From assembly GCF_020687745.1 (NCBI RefSeq), contig NZ_JAJEWK010000008.1, positions 1-64,000 on the forward strand: a stretch of DNA of 64,000 nucleotides, in the 5' to 3' direction. The notes under the pieces are model-generated. The model made no database searches, was not told the DNA's origin, and saw only the letters and a program-made list of their open reading frames with translations. Below are positions 33,722 through 41,959 of the stretch, piece by piece. The translations under genes and the position numbers were made by a program. Source of the DNA: Chryseobacterium sp. MFBS3-17. GTDB lineage: Bacteria; Bacteroidota; Bacteroidia; Flavobacteriales; Weeksellaceae. How positions within the stretch are numbered: position 1 is the first letter of the stretch; every line of letters begins with the position of its first letter.

Positions 33722-35419
33722 ATGAAACTTAAAATACTGCTGGGCATACTCCTTTGCCAACTGACATTTGCTCAAACAGCACCGCTGACTCCATACGAAA
33801 AGGGCAATGGCAATCAGACCGCCACTTACGAAGAAATGCTGAAGTTTTATGACGGACTTGCAACACAATACAACACAATATCCATAGAAAGCTTTGGGAC
33901 AGATGACAATGGCGAACCCATCAGAGTAGTCATTTATAACCCTTCCGGAAAGAAGGATGTCCCTGCCGTGCTTATTAACAATGGTATTCACCCCGGCGAG
34001 CCGGACGGAATTGATGCCACCATGATGCTGATGCGTGATCTTGCAACCGGAAAAAAGGATGTGAAAAATCTGAGGGTAGCCGCTGTTCAGTCCTACAACA
34101 TCTCAGGCATGCTGAGACGCGGGAAGCACAGCAGGGTAAATCAGAACGGCCCCGAAGCGTATGGTTTTCGCGGAAATGCCCGGAATTATGACCTGAACCG
34201 GGACTTTATAAAAGCGGATACCAGGAATACCAAAGCCTTTCAGCAGATATTTCACCACTTTAAGCCCATATTCTTTATTGATAATCATGTAAGCAACGGC
34301 GCCGATTACCCTTATACCTTCACCTATATTTCGACCAGTAAAGAAAGGCTGGGAAATGTGCTGGGGACTTACTTTCATGAAAAAATGCAAGCGGCAATTC
34401 TGCAAAAACTGGAGGAGCAGCATATCCTGACCACGCCCTATGTCAATGTGTTCCGCGAGTCGCCGGATCAGGGTTTTCCCGCCTTTATGGACTCGCCCAG
34501 ATATGCAACGGGATATACTACTTTATTCGGGATTCCCGGTACAGTAGCCGAAACCCACATGCTGAAACCGTATGCAGAACGCGTGCGGGCCACTTATGAA
34601 TACATGTGGCATGCATTACAGTTTACAAACCGCAATCACAGGGAATTGCAGAAAAAAATTCAGGAAAACGCAGCTTTATATAAGGCCGGTGCCCGGTATC
34701 CTATACAGTGGAAACTGAATGAGGACAAATTCCGTAACCTGAATTTTAAAGGCTACACGGCCAGCAATAAAACCAGTGAAGTGACGGGCAAACCGAGGTT
34801 ATTTTATGACCGGAGTAAACCTTTCACCAAAAATATCCGGTTTTATGATGAATACACCGCTGTTAAGCATGTCAACATTCCCAGGTTTTATATCATTCCG
34901 AAATCGGAACATGAGGTCATTGAACATTTGAAAAGAAACCAGATTGCCATGACCACCATTCCCCGGGATACCACCATCCTGGCCGAAGAGTACCGGATTA
35001 CGGATTATAAAACGGTTGCAAAACCCTATGAAGGCCATTATCTGCATTATGATGTGCAGGTACAGCGTAAGCTGAAGGACAAAAAGTTTCAGAAAGGGGA
35101 TTTCCTGATTTCCACGGCTCAGCCGGGCATTAAATATCTGCTGGAAACCCTGGAACCGGAGGCTGCCGACTCTTTTTTTAACTGGAATTTCTTTGATGCG
35201 GTGCTCGGGCAGAAGGAGTACTTTTCAGATTATGTATTTGAAGATACCGCTGCTGCTTTGCTGAAAGAAGACCCGGCCATGAAAACCGCTCTGGAGGTTG
35301 CCAAACTGGCAGATCCCGGACTGGCAGCAGATCCCGAGGCACAGCTGAACTGGATTTACGAAAGATCGGTGTTCTATGAGGGCTCAGTAAATCTGTATCC
35401 GGTATACAGAATTCTTTAA
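33722..35419 (+). CDS. M14-family zinc carboxypeptidase
   Basis: 565 aa from the ATG at 33722, which gives a normal signal peptide KLKILLGILLCQLTFAQ; the earlier start at 33713 would add three residues. NNGIHPGEPDGIDATM supplies the HxxE zinc motif of M14, and the third ligand is probably the His of FFIDNHVSNGAD. A RGNARNYDLNRDF substrate-binding region follows. It is a periplasmic or secreted peptidase that removes C-terminal residues; some relatives act on peptidoglycan. C-terminal residues about 380-565 form a second, less conserved domain. No type IX sorting domain is seen. Confidence 0.85.
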   Translation: MKLKILLGILLCQLTFAQTAPLTPYEKGNGNQTATYEEMLKFYDGLATQYNTISIESFGTDDNGEPIRVVIYNPSGKKDVPAVLINNGIHPGEPDGIDATMMLMRDLATGKKDVKNLRVAAVQSYNISGMLRRGKHSRVNQNGPEAYGFRGNARNYDLNRDFIKADTRNTKAFQQIFHHFKPIFFIDNHVSNGADYPYTFTYISTSKERLGNVLGTYFHEKMQAAILQKLEEQHILTTPYVNVFRESPDQGFPAFMDSPRYATGYTTLFGIPGTVAETHMLKPYAERVRATYEYMWHALQFTNRNHRELQKKIQENAALYKAGARYPIQWKLNEDKFRNLNFKGYTASNKTSEVTGKPRLFYDRSKPFTKNIRFYDEYTAVKHVNIPRFYIIPKSEHEVIEHLKRNQIAMTTIPRDTTILAEEYRITDYKTVAKPYEGHYLHYDVQVQRKLKDKKFQKGDFLISTAQPGIKYLLETLEPEAADSFFNWNFFDAVLGQKEYFSDYVFEDTAAALLKEDPAMKTALEVAKLADPGLAADPEAQLNWIYERSVFYEGSVNLYPVYRIL

Positions 35420-35453
35420 TCAAAAAACTCTTCACGGCAAGAAGGACTATAGG

Positions 35454-36335
35454 CTATTTTGGTCGGCCTTTTTTCAATGCATAATGGGCATTGGCAATGG
35501 CTTTTTTCTCTTTCCAGTCCATGTATTTTGTGCGGAACCGGCGTTTCATCAAATTATCAAAATTCCTTTGTATGGCCAGGTTCCAGAGAGAATGCGCTTT
35601 TACAGCCCAGGATTTGTCCCATGCCCGGAGTGAGATGGAAAAACTACCGTCCACATATTTCATCCAATGCCACCATCCAGTAGGCATAAACAGCGTGTCT
35701 CCATGTTCCAGAAAGCATTCGATGCCTTCTATACCGTCCAGGGCAGGAAAACGGTCAAAATCGGGTTCGGCAATATGATAATCTTCCAGCGCATACGTGG
35801 CGAAGGGAATTTTGTACAGGCGGTCTTTCCATTTATAATCAAACAACAAAATATGCTTGCGCCCGTTGAAATGCGTGTGGAAAATATGCGCCATGTCTAT
35901 GTCATAATGCAGAAAGGTTTCTGACCCTTTGCCACCGAAAAACATGTTGGGATAGCTGTCCAGAAAACCTCCTATCAGGTCTTTGGGAGCTATATAATCT
36001 TTAAGCAGTTTCGGAGCAAACCGGATCGGGTCAAATAGAAAAATCCTGAGGTCTGTTGGCTCGCGGCTGATGAGGTCTATATAGTCCCCGAATTTCATTT
36101 TGGCCGAAGCGGCATTGAGGGGAGCAGACGGGTCTGCTTTGGAGGAATCATACAGCGGAACCTCCACATCGCCCACTACCTCCTTCATATATTCCATGGT
36201 CCATTTCTGGTATGCCGGCCATTTTTTGGCCATATTGCGAATGACCACCGGCTTTCGTGGTTTCAGATATTTGGTGATGAACTCTTCTCTGCCAATGTCT
36301 TCTACCACCTCTATAGGTCTTAGATGAATGCCCAT
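35454..36335 (-). CDS. cupin-like (JmjC-type) oxygenase
   Basis: 293 aa. The cupin-8/JmjC fold is indicated by FLHYDIDMAHIFHTHFNGRK, where H and D of HxD are iron ligands, and by DTLFMPTGWWHWM with the second His. The N-terminus VRNMAKKWPAYQKWTMEY also fits the family (factor inhibiting HIF-like). Such enzymes use Fe(II) and 2-oxoglutarate to hydroxylate proteins or small substrates; the target is unknown. Cytoplasmic, no signal peptide. It is a single-gene unit convergent with the M14 peptidase and divergent from the large OMP gene, with its own -7 element. Confidence 0.85.
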   Translation of the reverse strand: MGIHLRPIEVVEDIGREEFITKYLKPRKPVVIRNMAKKWPAYQKWTMEYMKEVVGDVEVPLYDSSKADPSAPLNAASAKMKFGDYIDLISREPTDLRIFLFDPIRFAPKLLKDYIAPKDLIGGFLDSYPNMFFGGKGSETFLHYDIDMAHIFHTHFNGRKHILLFDYKWKDRLYKIPFATYALEDYHIAEPDFDRFPALDGIEGIECFLEHGDTLFMPTGWWHWMKYVDGSFSISLRAWDKSWAVKAHSLWNLAIQRNFDNLMKRRFRTKYMDWKEKKAIANAHYALKKGRPK

Positions 36336-36355
36336 TTTTTGAAACAGTTAGAGCG

Positions 36356-36363
36356 CAAAATTA
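36356..36363 (-). promoter_or_regulatory. -7 element of the cupin-like gene
   Basis: On the minus strand TAATTTTG, 20 bp before the ATG at 36335. Confidence 0.5.
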
Positions 36364-36459
36364 ATAATTATTTCAGTATGTTAATGAGATTAATCACCTT
36401 CACATGCCGAAGTTGTAACAAATTCTCCTAAAGCTTTACTAATGCATTAAAACAATTAT

Positions 36460-39144
36460 ATGAGAGACAGGTTTCTTTTTTCCTTTTTTGTGCTGATTTC
36501 GGTATGTACAATGGCCCAGAAAACAATTTCCGGTAAAGTGAAAAACAATGAGGGCGAACTGGTGGCAAGTGCCAGTGTGACGGTAGAAGAGAAAGGGAAG
36601 GATGCAATTATAGCCTATGGAATTACCAATGCAAAAGGGGAGTATAAAGTTACGTTCACCTCAGAGGATAGCTCTGTGGATGTAAAAGTGAAAGCTTTTA
36701 ACCATAAAGCCATCACCCAGAGCGTGCAAAATACCACTCAGAATATTGATTTTACCCTGCCTGTAGAAGCCACCCTGATCAAGGAAGTAGAACTGAAAAC
36801 CAGACTCATTACCAAGAAAGGTGATACCATATCCTATGATCTGAAATCTTTTGAAACCAAAAACGACCGTACTCTGGCAGATGTTCTGAAGCGTATGCCC
36901 GGAATAGAAGTGAACGCAGATGGTTCCATTCTGTACCAGGGTCAGGCACTCTCTAAGTTTTATGTCAATGGTAAAGACCTTATGGAGGGCGGTTACGGTG
37001 TGGTTAATAATGCCTTACCGAAAGATGCCGTTTCTAAAGTTGAAGTCCTGGAAAATCACCAGCCGGTGAAAATTCTGCAGGATAAAGTGCCTTCTGATCA
37101 GGCGGCCATTAATATCAAGCTTAAAAAGCAAGTGACCATGACCGGCCGCGGCGAAGTGGGAGTGGGCATAGCAGACCCCGCCATCTGGAATGTGAAACTG
37201 ACGCCCATGTTCTTCGGACAGAAAAATCAGTGGGTGGTCAATTATAAAACCAATAATACCGGTGAAACGGTGGAAAATGAGGGAAATATGTTCGCCATGG
37301 GAAACCGCTGGGAAGGCCGCCGGAGTAATGCCTCACAAACCGGCTGGCTGAATGTGGAAAAGGCCTCCGTGCCCAGTCTGCCGGAAAAGCGCTACCTGAT
37401 GAACAATGTACATTTCCTGAGTGCCAATGTACTGACAACGCCCTTCAAGAATAAAGAATGGGAACTGAAGGTGAACGGTAATTATACCAATAACGCCGTG
37501 GAACGCGAGTCCTACGAGGAAACATACCTGAAGAAAGAAAACTTTACGACCTATAACACCTATCAGAATAACCTCTATACCAATAAGGCAAAAGGAGAAA
37601 TTATCTTTACCAAAAATGCCAAAGAGGGATTCTTCAGAAATGTTACTACCTTCAACCAGTTCTGGAACGAAGACCGTGCCGTGACTGATTTTCAAAACTC
37701 GGTGAGTGACCTGCTGAATAAAAACTCCCGGCAGTCTCTGAGTTCTCCTACAAGTTCATTTCAGAACTCGCTTTCTACCATTATTCCATTGAAAAGCCGT
37801 ATGCTGAATCTGATGTCTTATATAAGTTATCAGGATGATAATCAAACGCTTCGGGTGGCGCCGGGCAGCTATGTCTATTATCCTTACGAGGGTCTGAATA
37901 TATTTGATGACCTCTCCAGAGTGACTCAGAATTTCGGAATGACGACCTTTGAGGCCAATCATTCTGCTACCATGGGCTTTACCAAAAAGTTCTGGACCTT
38001 TACTCCGCAGGTAGGTTTTAACTATACACAAAGTCAGCTGGATACCGATATTCTGGAAATGGACTATGCGCCATATACGGCTCATGATGCCCGTTTCAGT
38101 AATGATCTGCGCTTCAGCAAAGCAGTTCCGTATGCAGGACTGGGAATTAACTATAAATCTGAAGCCTGGACCGTAGGCATTCAGACACCGGTAAACTTTA
38201 CCCGTATCGCTGCCGAAGACCCGCTGCGTTTTCTGAAAAAAGAATTCAATAAAACCACTTTTGAACCTTCCGGATTTGTGCAGTATTCATTTGCATCTTT
38301 CTGGAAAGCCATGGTGAGCGGAAACTGGAATTACGATTTCGGGAGTGTGAATGATCTGTACGGGGGCATTCTGATGACCAGACCAACCTCTTTCAGCGCC
38401 ATGGATCCGTCTAATCCGATAGCGGAAACCGAGAGCCGCAGAGCCGGTTCAAGGGTAGAATACCGTAATCCGCTGAATAATCTGTTTTTTAATGTCAATT
38501 ACAGCATCAGCACTACAGACCGCAACCTGATTGCAGATATAAACCGTGGGGTAGGATTTGGAATTATCAGCTATAAAGAACAGGAAAACAGCATCCATTC
38601 CAGTTCTCAGAGCGCAGAAATCGGGAAGTATTTTCCGAAGTTCAAATCAAACCTCTCTGCCTCATTCCGAAATTCAGATTCCCGGTCAGACAATATGATT
38701 GGCGGTGAGTTGTTCGAAAATAAGAATTCTACCCAAAATGTAGGGTTCAAACTGAACAACTCCTATTTCTCGTGGATGACCCTGGATTATAACTTTAACA
38801 AAAGCTGGGGACATAATGAAAGTCGAATCGGCAGTTCTGATACCGAAAGTTTTACCCATAATTTAGGCCTGACCCTGTTCCCGGTAGAACACCACTCCAT
38901 TGCACTGAACTGGGACCAGCTGAATTATTCCAGCGCCAATCAAAGTTTTAAGAATGCATTCTACGATCTGACCTACCAGTTTGCCTGGGCGGCAAAAAAA
39001 GTAGATTTTGAATTGAAATGGCTAAATATTGCCAATAAAAAAGTTTTCGAAAGAGTTTTTGATAGCGCAGACAGCTATTCGTTCGAAAGAATCAGCATCC
39101 GCCCAAGTCAGGTGATGTTTAGCGTGAAATTTAATTTTAAATAA
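36460..39144 (+). CDS. TonB-dependent-receptor-like outer-membrane beta-barrel protein
   Basis: 894 aa. Signal peptide (FLFSFFVLISVCTMAQ, to about residue 19), then a CarboxypepD_reg-like beta-sandwich (about 20-105) of the type placed before Bacteroidetes receptors. A plug-like part (LADVLKRMPGIEVNADGSI, GQALSKFYVNGKDLME) spans about 125-215. The rest is a beta-barrel rich in alternating hydrophobic strands, ending VMFSVKFNFK with a terminal aromatic. No TonB box is obvious, so it may be a receptor-like barrel rather than a full TonB-dependent transporter. It is followed after 1 bp by a GLPGLI protein, its likely partner. Confidence 0.85.
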   Translation: MRDRFLFSFFVLISVCTMAQKTISGKVKNNEGELVASASVTVEEKGKDAIIAYGITNAKGEYKVTFTSEDSSVDVKVKAFNHKAITQSVQNTTQNIDFTLPVEATLIKEVELKTRLITKKGDTISYDLKSFETKNDRTLADVLKRMPGIEVNADGSILYQGQALSKFYVNGKDLMEGGYGVVNNALPKDAVSKVEVLENHQPVKILQDKVPSDQAAINIKLKKQVTMTGRGEVGVGIADPAIWNVKLTPMFFGQKNQWVVNYKTNNTGETVENEGNMFAMGNRWEGRRSNASQTGWLNVEKASVPSLPEKRYLMNNVHFLSANVLTTPFKNKEWELKVNGNYTNNAVERESYEETYLKKENFTTYNTYQNNLYTNKAKGEIIFTKNAKEGFFRNVTTFNQFWNEDRAVTDFQNSVSDLLNKNSRQSLSSPTSSFQNSLSTIIPLKSRMLNLMSYISYQDDNQTLRVAPGSYVYYPYEGLNIFDDLSRVTQNFGMTTFEANHSATMGFTKKFWTFTPQVGFNYTQSQLDTDILEMDYAPYTAHDARFSNDLRFSKAVPYAGLGINYKSEAWTVGIQTPVNFTRIAAEDPLRFLKKEFNKTTFEPSGFVQYSFASFWKAMVSGNWNYDFGSVNDLYGGILMTRPTSFSAMDPSNPIAETESRRAGSRVEYRNPLNNLFFNVNYSISTTDRNLIADINRGVGFGIISYKEQENSIHSSSQSAEIGKYFPKFKSNLSASFRNSDSRSDNMIGGELFENKNSTQNVGFKLNNSYFSWMTLDYNFNKSWGHNESRIGSSDTESFTHNLGLTLFPVEHHSIALNWDQLNYSSANQSFKNAFYDLTYQFAWAAKKVDFELKWLNIANKKVFERVFDSADSYSFERISIRPSQVMFSVKFNFK

Positions 39145-39145
39145 A

Positions 39146-40018
39146 ATGAAAAAACTCGCATTTCTGTTCTTTTTTGCCGGTCTGCTCATCTCTGCACAGA
39201 ACAACCGGGTAATTTATGAGTACCGGTATAAAACAGATTCCGTCTCTGCAGACAGTTTGCGTACAGAGTGGATGTATCTGGATATTTCCGGCAGCGGATC
39301 CAGGTATTACAGCAAAGTCGCTTTCGAGAGAGATTCCGTAATGACGGAAAGCATCAGAAAACAACTTTCTTCCGGAATGCGGAATGTCTCCGTTAGCCGT
39401 TCAAGTACAGGTGGCGAAGTCAGCTATGAAGTGGAAAAAACCTATCCGGGTTTTCAGACGGTGCTGATTACCTCTATTGGCAATGATGCCTACCGCGTCA
39501 CCGAAGACCGGAAGCCGGAATGGAAAATCCTTCCGGAGAAAGAGAAGGTGGGCGAGTTTACTGCTCAGAAAGCTACCACGGATTTTGCAGGAAGAATATG
39601 GACCGCCTGGTTTACCGCAGAAATTCCCATACAAGATGGCCCATACAAATTCTACGGTTTGCCGGGACTTATTGTAAAAATGGCAGACCATACCGGAACA
39701 CACCTGATAGAACTGAAAGGCCTGAAAGCGGTGGCGGAAAGAACGTCTCTGGAACTGGACACCCAGGGAAAAGACATTCCTTTTGCCAGTAAAAAAACCA
39801 TAGATGTAACCCGTAAACAATACATAAAACTTCTGAAACAGCATGAAAATGACCCGGTGCAGGGCATGCGGGAAATGCTGAACCGCCCCAATTCCAAAGT
39901 GGTCATCAACATCAACGGGCAGGAATATACCGAACCGAAGGATGTGCTGCGTATGATGGAGCAGAATGCCCGTGAAGAAATGAAGCGCAACAATAACAAA
40001 ATAGAATTGAAACCGTAA
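39146..40018 (+). CDS. GLPGLI-family protein (first)
   Basis: 290 aa with a signal peptide (KKLAFLFFFAGLLISAQ). The family signature is intact: YKFYGLPGLIVKM, preceded by AQKATTDFAGRIWTAWFTAE. GLPGLI proteins are periplasmic or secreted proteins of Bacteroidetes with unknown biochemical role, often next to outer-membrane receptors. It starts 1 bp after the OMP stop and is thus in the same operon. The second GLPGLI protein at 40689 is its paralogue (both share the block around the signature). Confidence 0.9.
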   Translation: MKKLAFLFFFAGLLISAQNNRVIYEYRYKTDSVSADSLRTEWMYLDISGSGSRYYSKVAFERDSVMTESIRKQLSSGMRNVSVSRSSTGGEVSYEVEKTYPGFQTVLITSIGNDAYRVTEDRKPEWKILPEKEKVGEFTAQKATTDFAGRIWTAWFTAEIPIQDGPYKFYGLPGLIVKMADHTGTHLIELKGLKAVAERTSLELDTQGKDIPFASKKTIDVTRKQYIKLLKQHENDPVQGMREMLNRPNSKVVININGQEYTEPKDVLRMMEQNAREEMKRNNNKIELKP

Positions 40019-40023
40019 ATAAA

Positions 40024-40055
40024 AACCCGCTCAGATCTGCTGAAGCGGGTTTTTT
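40024..40055. terminator. bidirectional terminator between GLPGLI gene and DinB gene
   Basis: AACCCGCT (40024-40031) pairs with AGCGGGTT (40044-40051) around a 12-nt loop, flanked by As upstream and Ts downstream. It can serve both the OMP-GLPGLI operon and the minus-strand DinB gene. Confidence 0.88.
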
Positions 40056-40069
40056 AATGGACACAGTCT

Positions 40070-40567
40070 TTAGAATTCCATACTGTCGGCACTGGGTCCG
40101 TAGCTTCCCGGCAGCGGAATATTATTCAGCCGGTAATACACGCCGAGTTGTGCCCGGTGGTGTGCAATCTGATTCAGGGCATGCCGTATGCCTTCATACT
40201 TACTGTAATCTGCCAGTAGGGTTTCTCCGTTACGCATCTGCCAGCGGCCTTCCAGATCTTCTTCAGACATATTTTCCAGTGTTTCTTTGCTTTTTGCATA
40301 ATCTTCTTCAAGTTTACCCATTAGTTCTTCCCGGGTATTCAGAAAAACAGGTTGATAATCCCCGGCGGCAAAATCCAATTGGGTGGTTTTCATCATAAAA
40401 TCCGGCCACCCGAAAATTTCAGCCACGTGGGTCGCCAGCGGCATCATTTTCATGCTTTTTTCGTGCGGTGAAAATTCGTTCAGGGTATCGGGATACTGAG
40501 CGAGAAATTGTTTCGTGGTTTCGTACTCGTCGGCGAGTTCTTTTTTAATGAGGGGCAGTGTATTCAT
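40070..40567 (-). CDS. DinB-family protein
   Basis: 165 aa from the ATG at 40567; a longer frame to 40624 adds 19 residues that do not look like the family. The four-helix DinB fold is suggested by MPLATHVAEIFGWPDFMM (first metal His) and HALNQIAHHRAQLGVYYRL (the His pair of the last helix). DinB/YfiT proteins bind metal and act as thiol-dependent transferases or hydrolases. Cytoplasmic. Alone in its transcript between the two GLPGLI genes. Confidence 0.85.
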   Translation of the reverse strand: MNTLPLIKKELADEYETTKQFLAQYPDTLNEFSPHEKSMKMMPLATHVAEIFGWPDFMMKTTQLDFAAGDYQPVFLNTREELMGKLEEDYAKSKETLENMSEEDLEGRWQMRNGETLLADYSKYEGIRHALNQIAHHRAQLGVYYRLNNIPLPGSYGPSADSMEF

Positions 40568-40688
40568 AATGCGTTGTTTTTTGGTGAATGTAAAGGTACA
40601 ATCCTGAGTGGGATTCCGCCACATAAAAAATCATAATTTTCTGTAACAAATCATTAAAAAACAATACTTATCCTATAAAATCTAAGGA

Positions 40689-41573
40689 ATGAAAAAGTTA
40701 TTCAGTCTCATATTGATCAGTGGTTTTGTCATGTTGAATGCGCAGCAGTCTGCCAACCGGTTCTTCTATGAACTTACATTCAAACCCAAACAAAAGCAGG
40801 ACACCAAAGAGAAAGTGGTTACCATTCTGGACATCACTCCAGAGAAATCCATTTATCAGGATTATACCATCATAGCGCAGGATTCTATTTTGAAAGCAGA
40901 AGTAGAAGCCATGGAAAAATCCGGCGTGTGGAAGGATATGATGAAATCCATTAAAATGCCGAAATTCTCTCACAAAGTAGAAAAAAAGTATCCGGAAATG
41001 ACGGTTACCTACTCAGATCAGATCAGCATGAAGCGGTTTGGATATTCAGATGATACCAAACTGAACTGGAAAATCCTTTCGGACAAAGAAAAAATTGGCG
41101 AGTATAACGCGCAGAAAGCAACGACCGAATTTGGCGGCCGCAAATGGACGGCGTGGTTTACCACAGATCTGCCGTTTCCGGATGGTCCTTATAAATTTCA
41201 CGGACTGCCGGGACTTATTGTAAAGATTGAGGATGATGCCAAAGATTACAGTTGGTTACTCACGGCCAATAAAAAAATGGACAACTGGGAAGAACAGTCC
41301 TATGCAGAGAAAATCAATTCGAAATACGGCATGAGCACCGCGGTGGTGATGACTGACCGCACTAAATTTGAGAGATCCTTTGAAAACTTCAAGGCTGATC
41401 CACTGGCAGAAGTTCGTCCGTACATGACTCCGGAAATGATGAGCAGAAAACTTCCGGGTTCAGACAAGACTTTTGGGGAAATGATTAAAGATCAGGAAAA
41501 GATGGCAAAAGATTATTTTGGTTCCAATGACAATCCCATAGAAAAAGACGCTGCAAAAGGCAAAAAAAAGTAA
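40689..41573 (+). CDS. GLPGLI-family protein (second)
   Basis: 294 aa with a signal peptide (KKLFSLILISGFVMLNAQ). GPYKFHGLPGLIVKI and AQKATTEFGGRKWTAWFTTD match the first GLPGLI protein nearly residue for residue in this block, while the N- and C-terminal thirds differ. It has no linked receptor gene: the OMP is 1.5 kb to the left beyond DinB. The C-terminus is Lys-rich (DAAKGKKK). Function unknown; both copies probably come from a duplication. Confidence 0.9.
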   Translation: MKKLFSLILISGFVMLNAQQSANRFFYELTFKPKQKQDTKEKVVTILDITPEKSIYQDYTIIAQDSILKAEVEAMEKSGVWKDMMKSIKMPKFSHKVEKKYPEMTVTYSDQISMKRFGYSDDTKLNWKILSDKEKIGEYNAQKATTEFGGRKWTAWFTTDLPFPDGPYKFHGLPGLIVKIEDDAKDYSWLLTANKKMDNWEEQSYAEKINSKYGMSTAVVMTDRTKFERSFENFKADPLAEVRPYMTPEMMSRKLPGSDKTFGEMIKDQEKMAKDYFGSNDNPIEKDAAKGKKK

Positions 41574-41603
41574 ATCATATCAACTAAATTTTAATTGGAA
41601 GGT

Positions 41604-41632
41604 CCGGTGCGTCGCTGCATCGGGCTTTTTTT
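41604..41632 (+). terminator. terminator after the second GLPGLI gene
   Basis: CCGGTGC (41604-41610) pairs with GCATCGG (41617-41623), one G-U, followed by GCTTTTTTT. Confidence 0.82.
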
Positions 41633-41680
41633 ATGATATATTTAAGGTGTTCCCCTTATTTAGATTTAATTTAAATAAAG

Positions 41681-41688
41681 TATCTTTG
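41681..41688 (+). promoter_or_regulatory. -7 element of the feo operon
   Basis: TATCTTTG, 17 bp before the proposed GTG start. The leader would be only about ten nucleotides. No Fur box is evident in the gap from 41633 to 41704. Confidence 0.55.
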
Positions 41689-41704
41689 CGGTTCAAATTT
41701 TTTG

Positions 41705-41959
41705 GTGTTGAAAAAAGATAATTCAAATAAACTCAACGTATTTCCCAGTAAAAAATCCGGGCGCATACTGGCCTATGACAATGACAATCTGCAGATGCCC
41801 GGTAAAATTATGGAAATGGGCCTTTTGCCCGAAACTTCTTTTAGAATCCTCTATTCTGCTCCCTTTGGCGGACCGCTTTATATAGAATTCGGAGAAGAGA
41901 AAAGCAGAATTGCCCTCCGCAGGGAAGAAGCCAGGTTTATTATTGTAGAAGCCGTATAA
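41705..41959 (+). CDS. feoA: FeoA-type SH3-like protein
   Basis: 84 aa. There is no ATG in the needed place: TTG (41702), GTG (41705) and TTG (41708) stand in a row, and GTG is chosen. IMEMGLLPETSFRILYSAPFGGPLYIEF and the ending EEARFIIVE show the FeoA fold, a small SH3-like regulator of the ferrous iron transporter FeoB. Its stop overlaps the feoB start by 1 bp. The TATCTTTG element 17 bp upstream leaves only a very short leader. Confidence 0.9.
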   Translation: MLKKDNSNKLNVFPSKKSGRILAYDNDNLQMPGKIMEMGLLPETSFRILYSAPFGGPLYIEFGEEKSRIALRREEARFIIVEAV

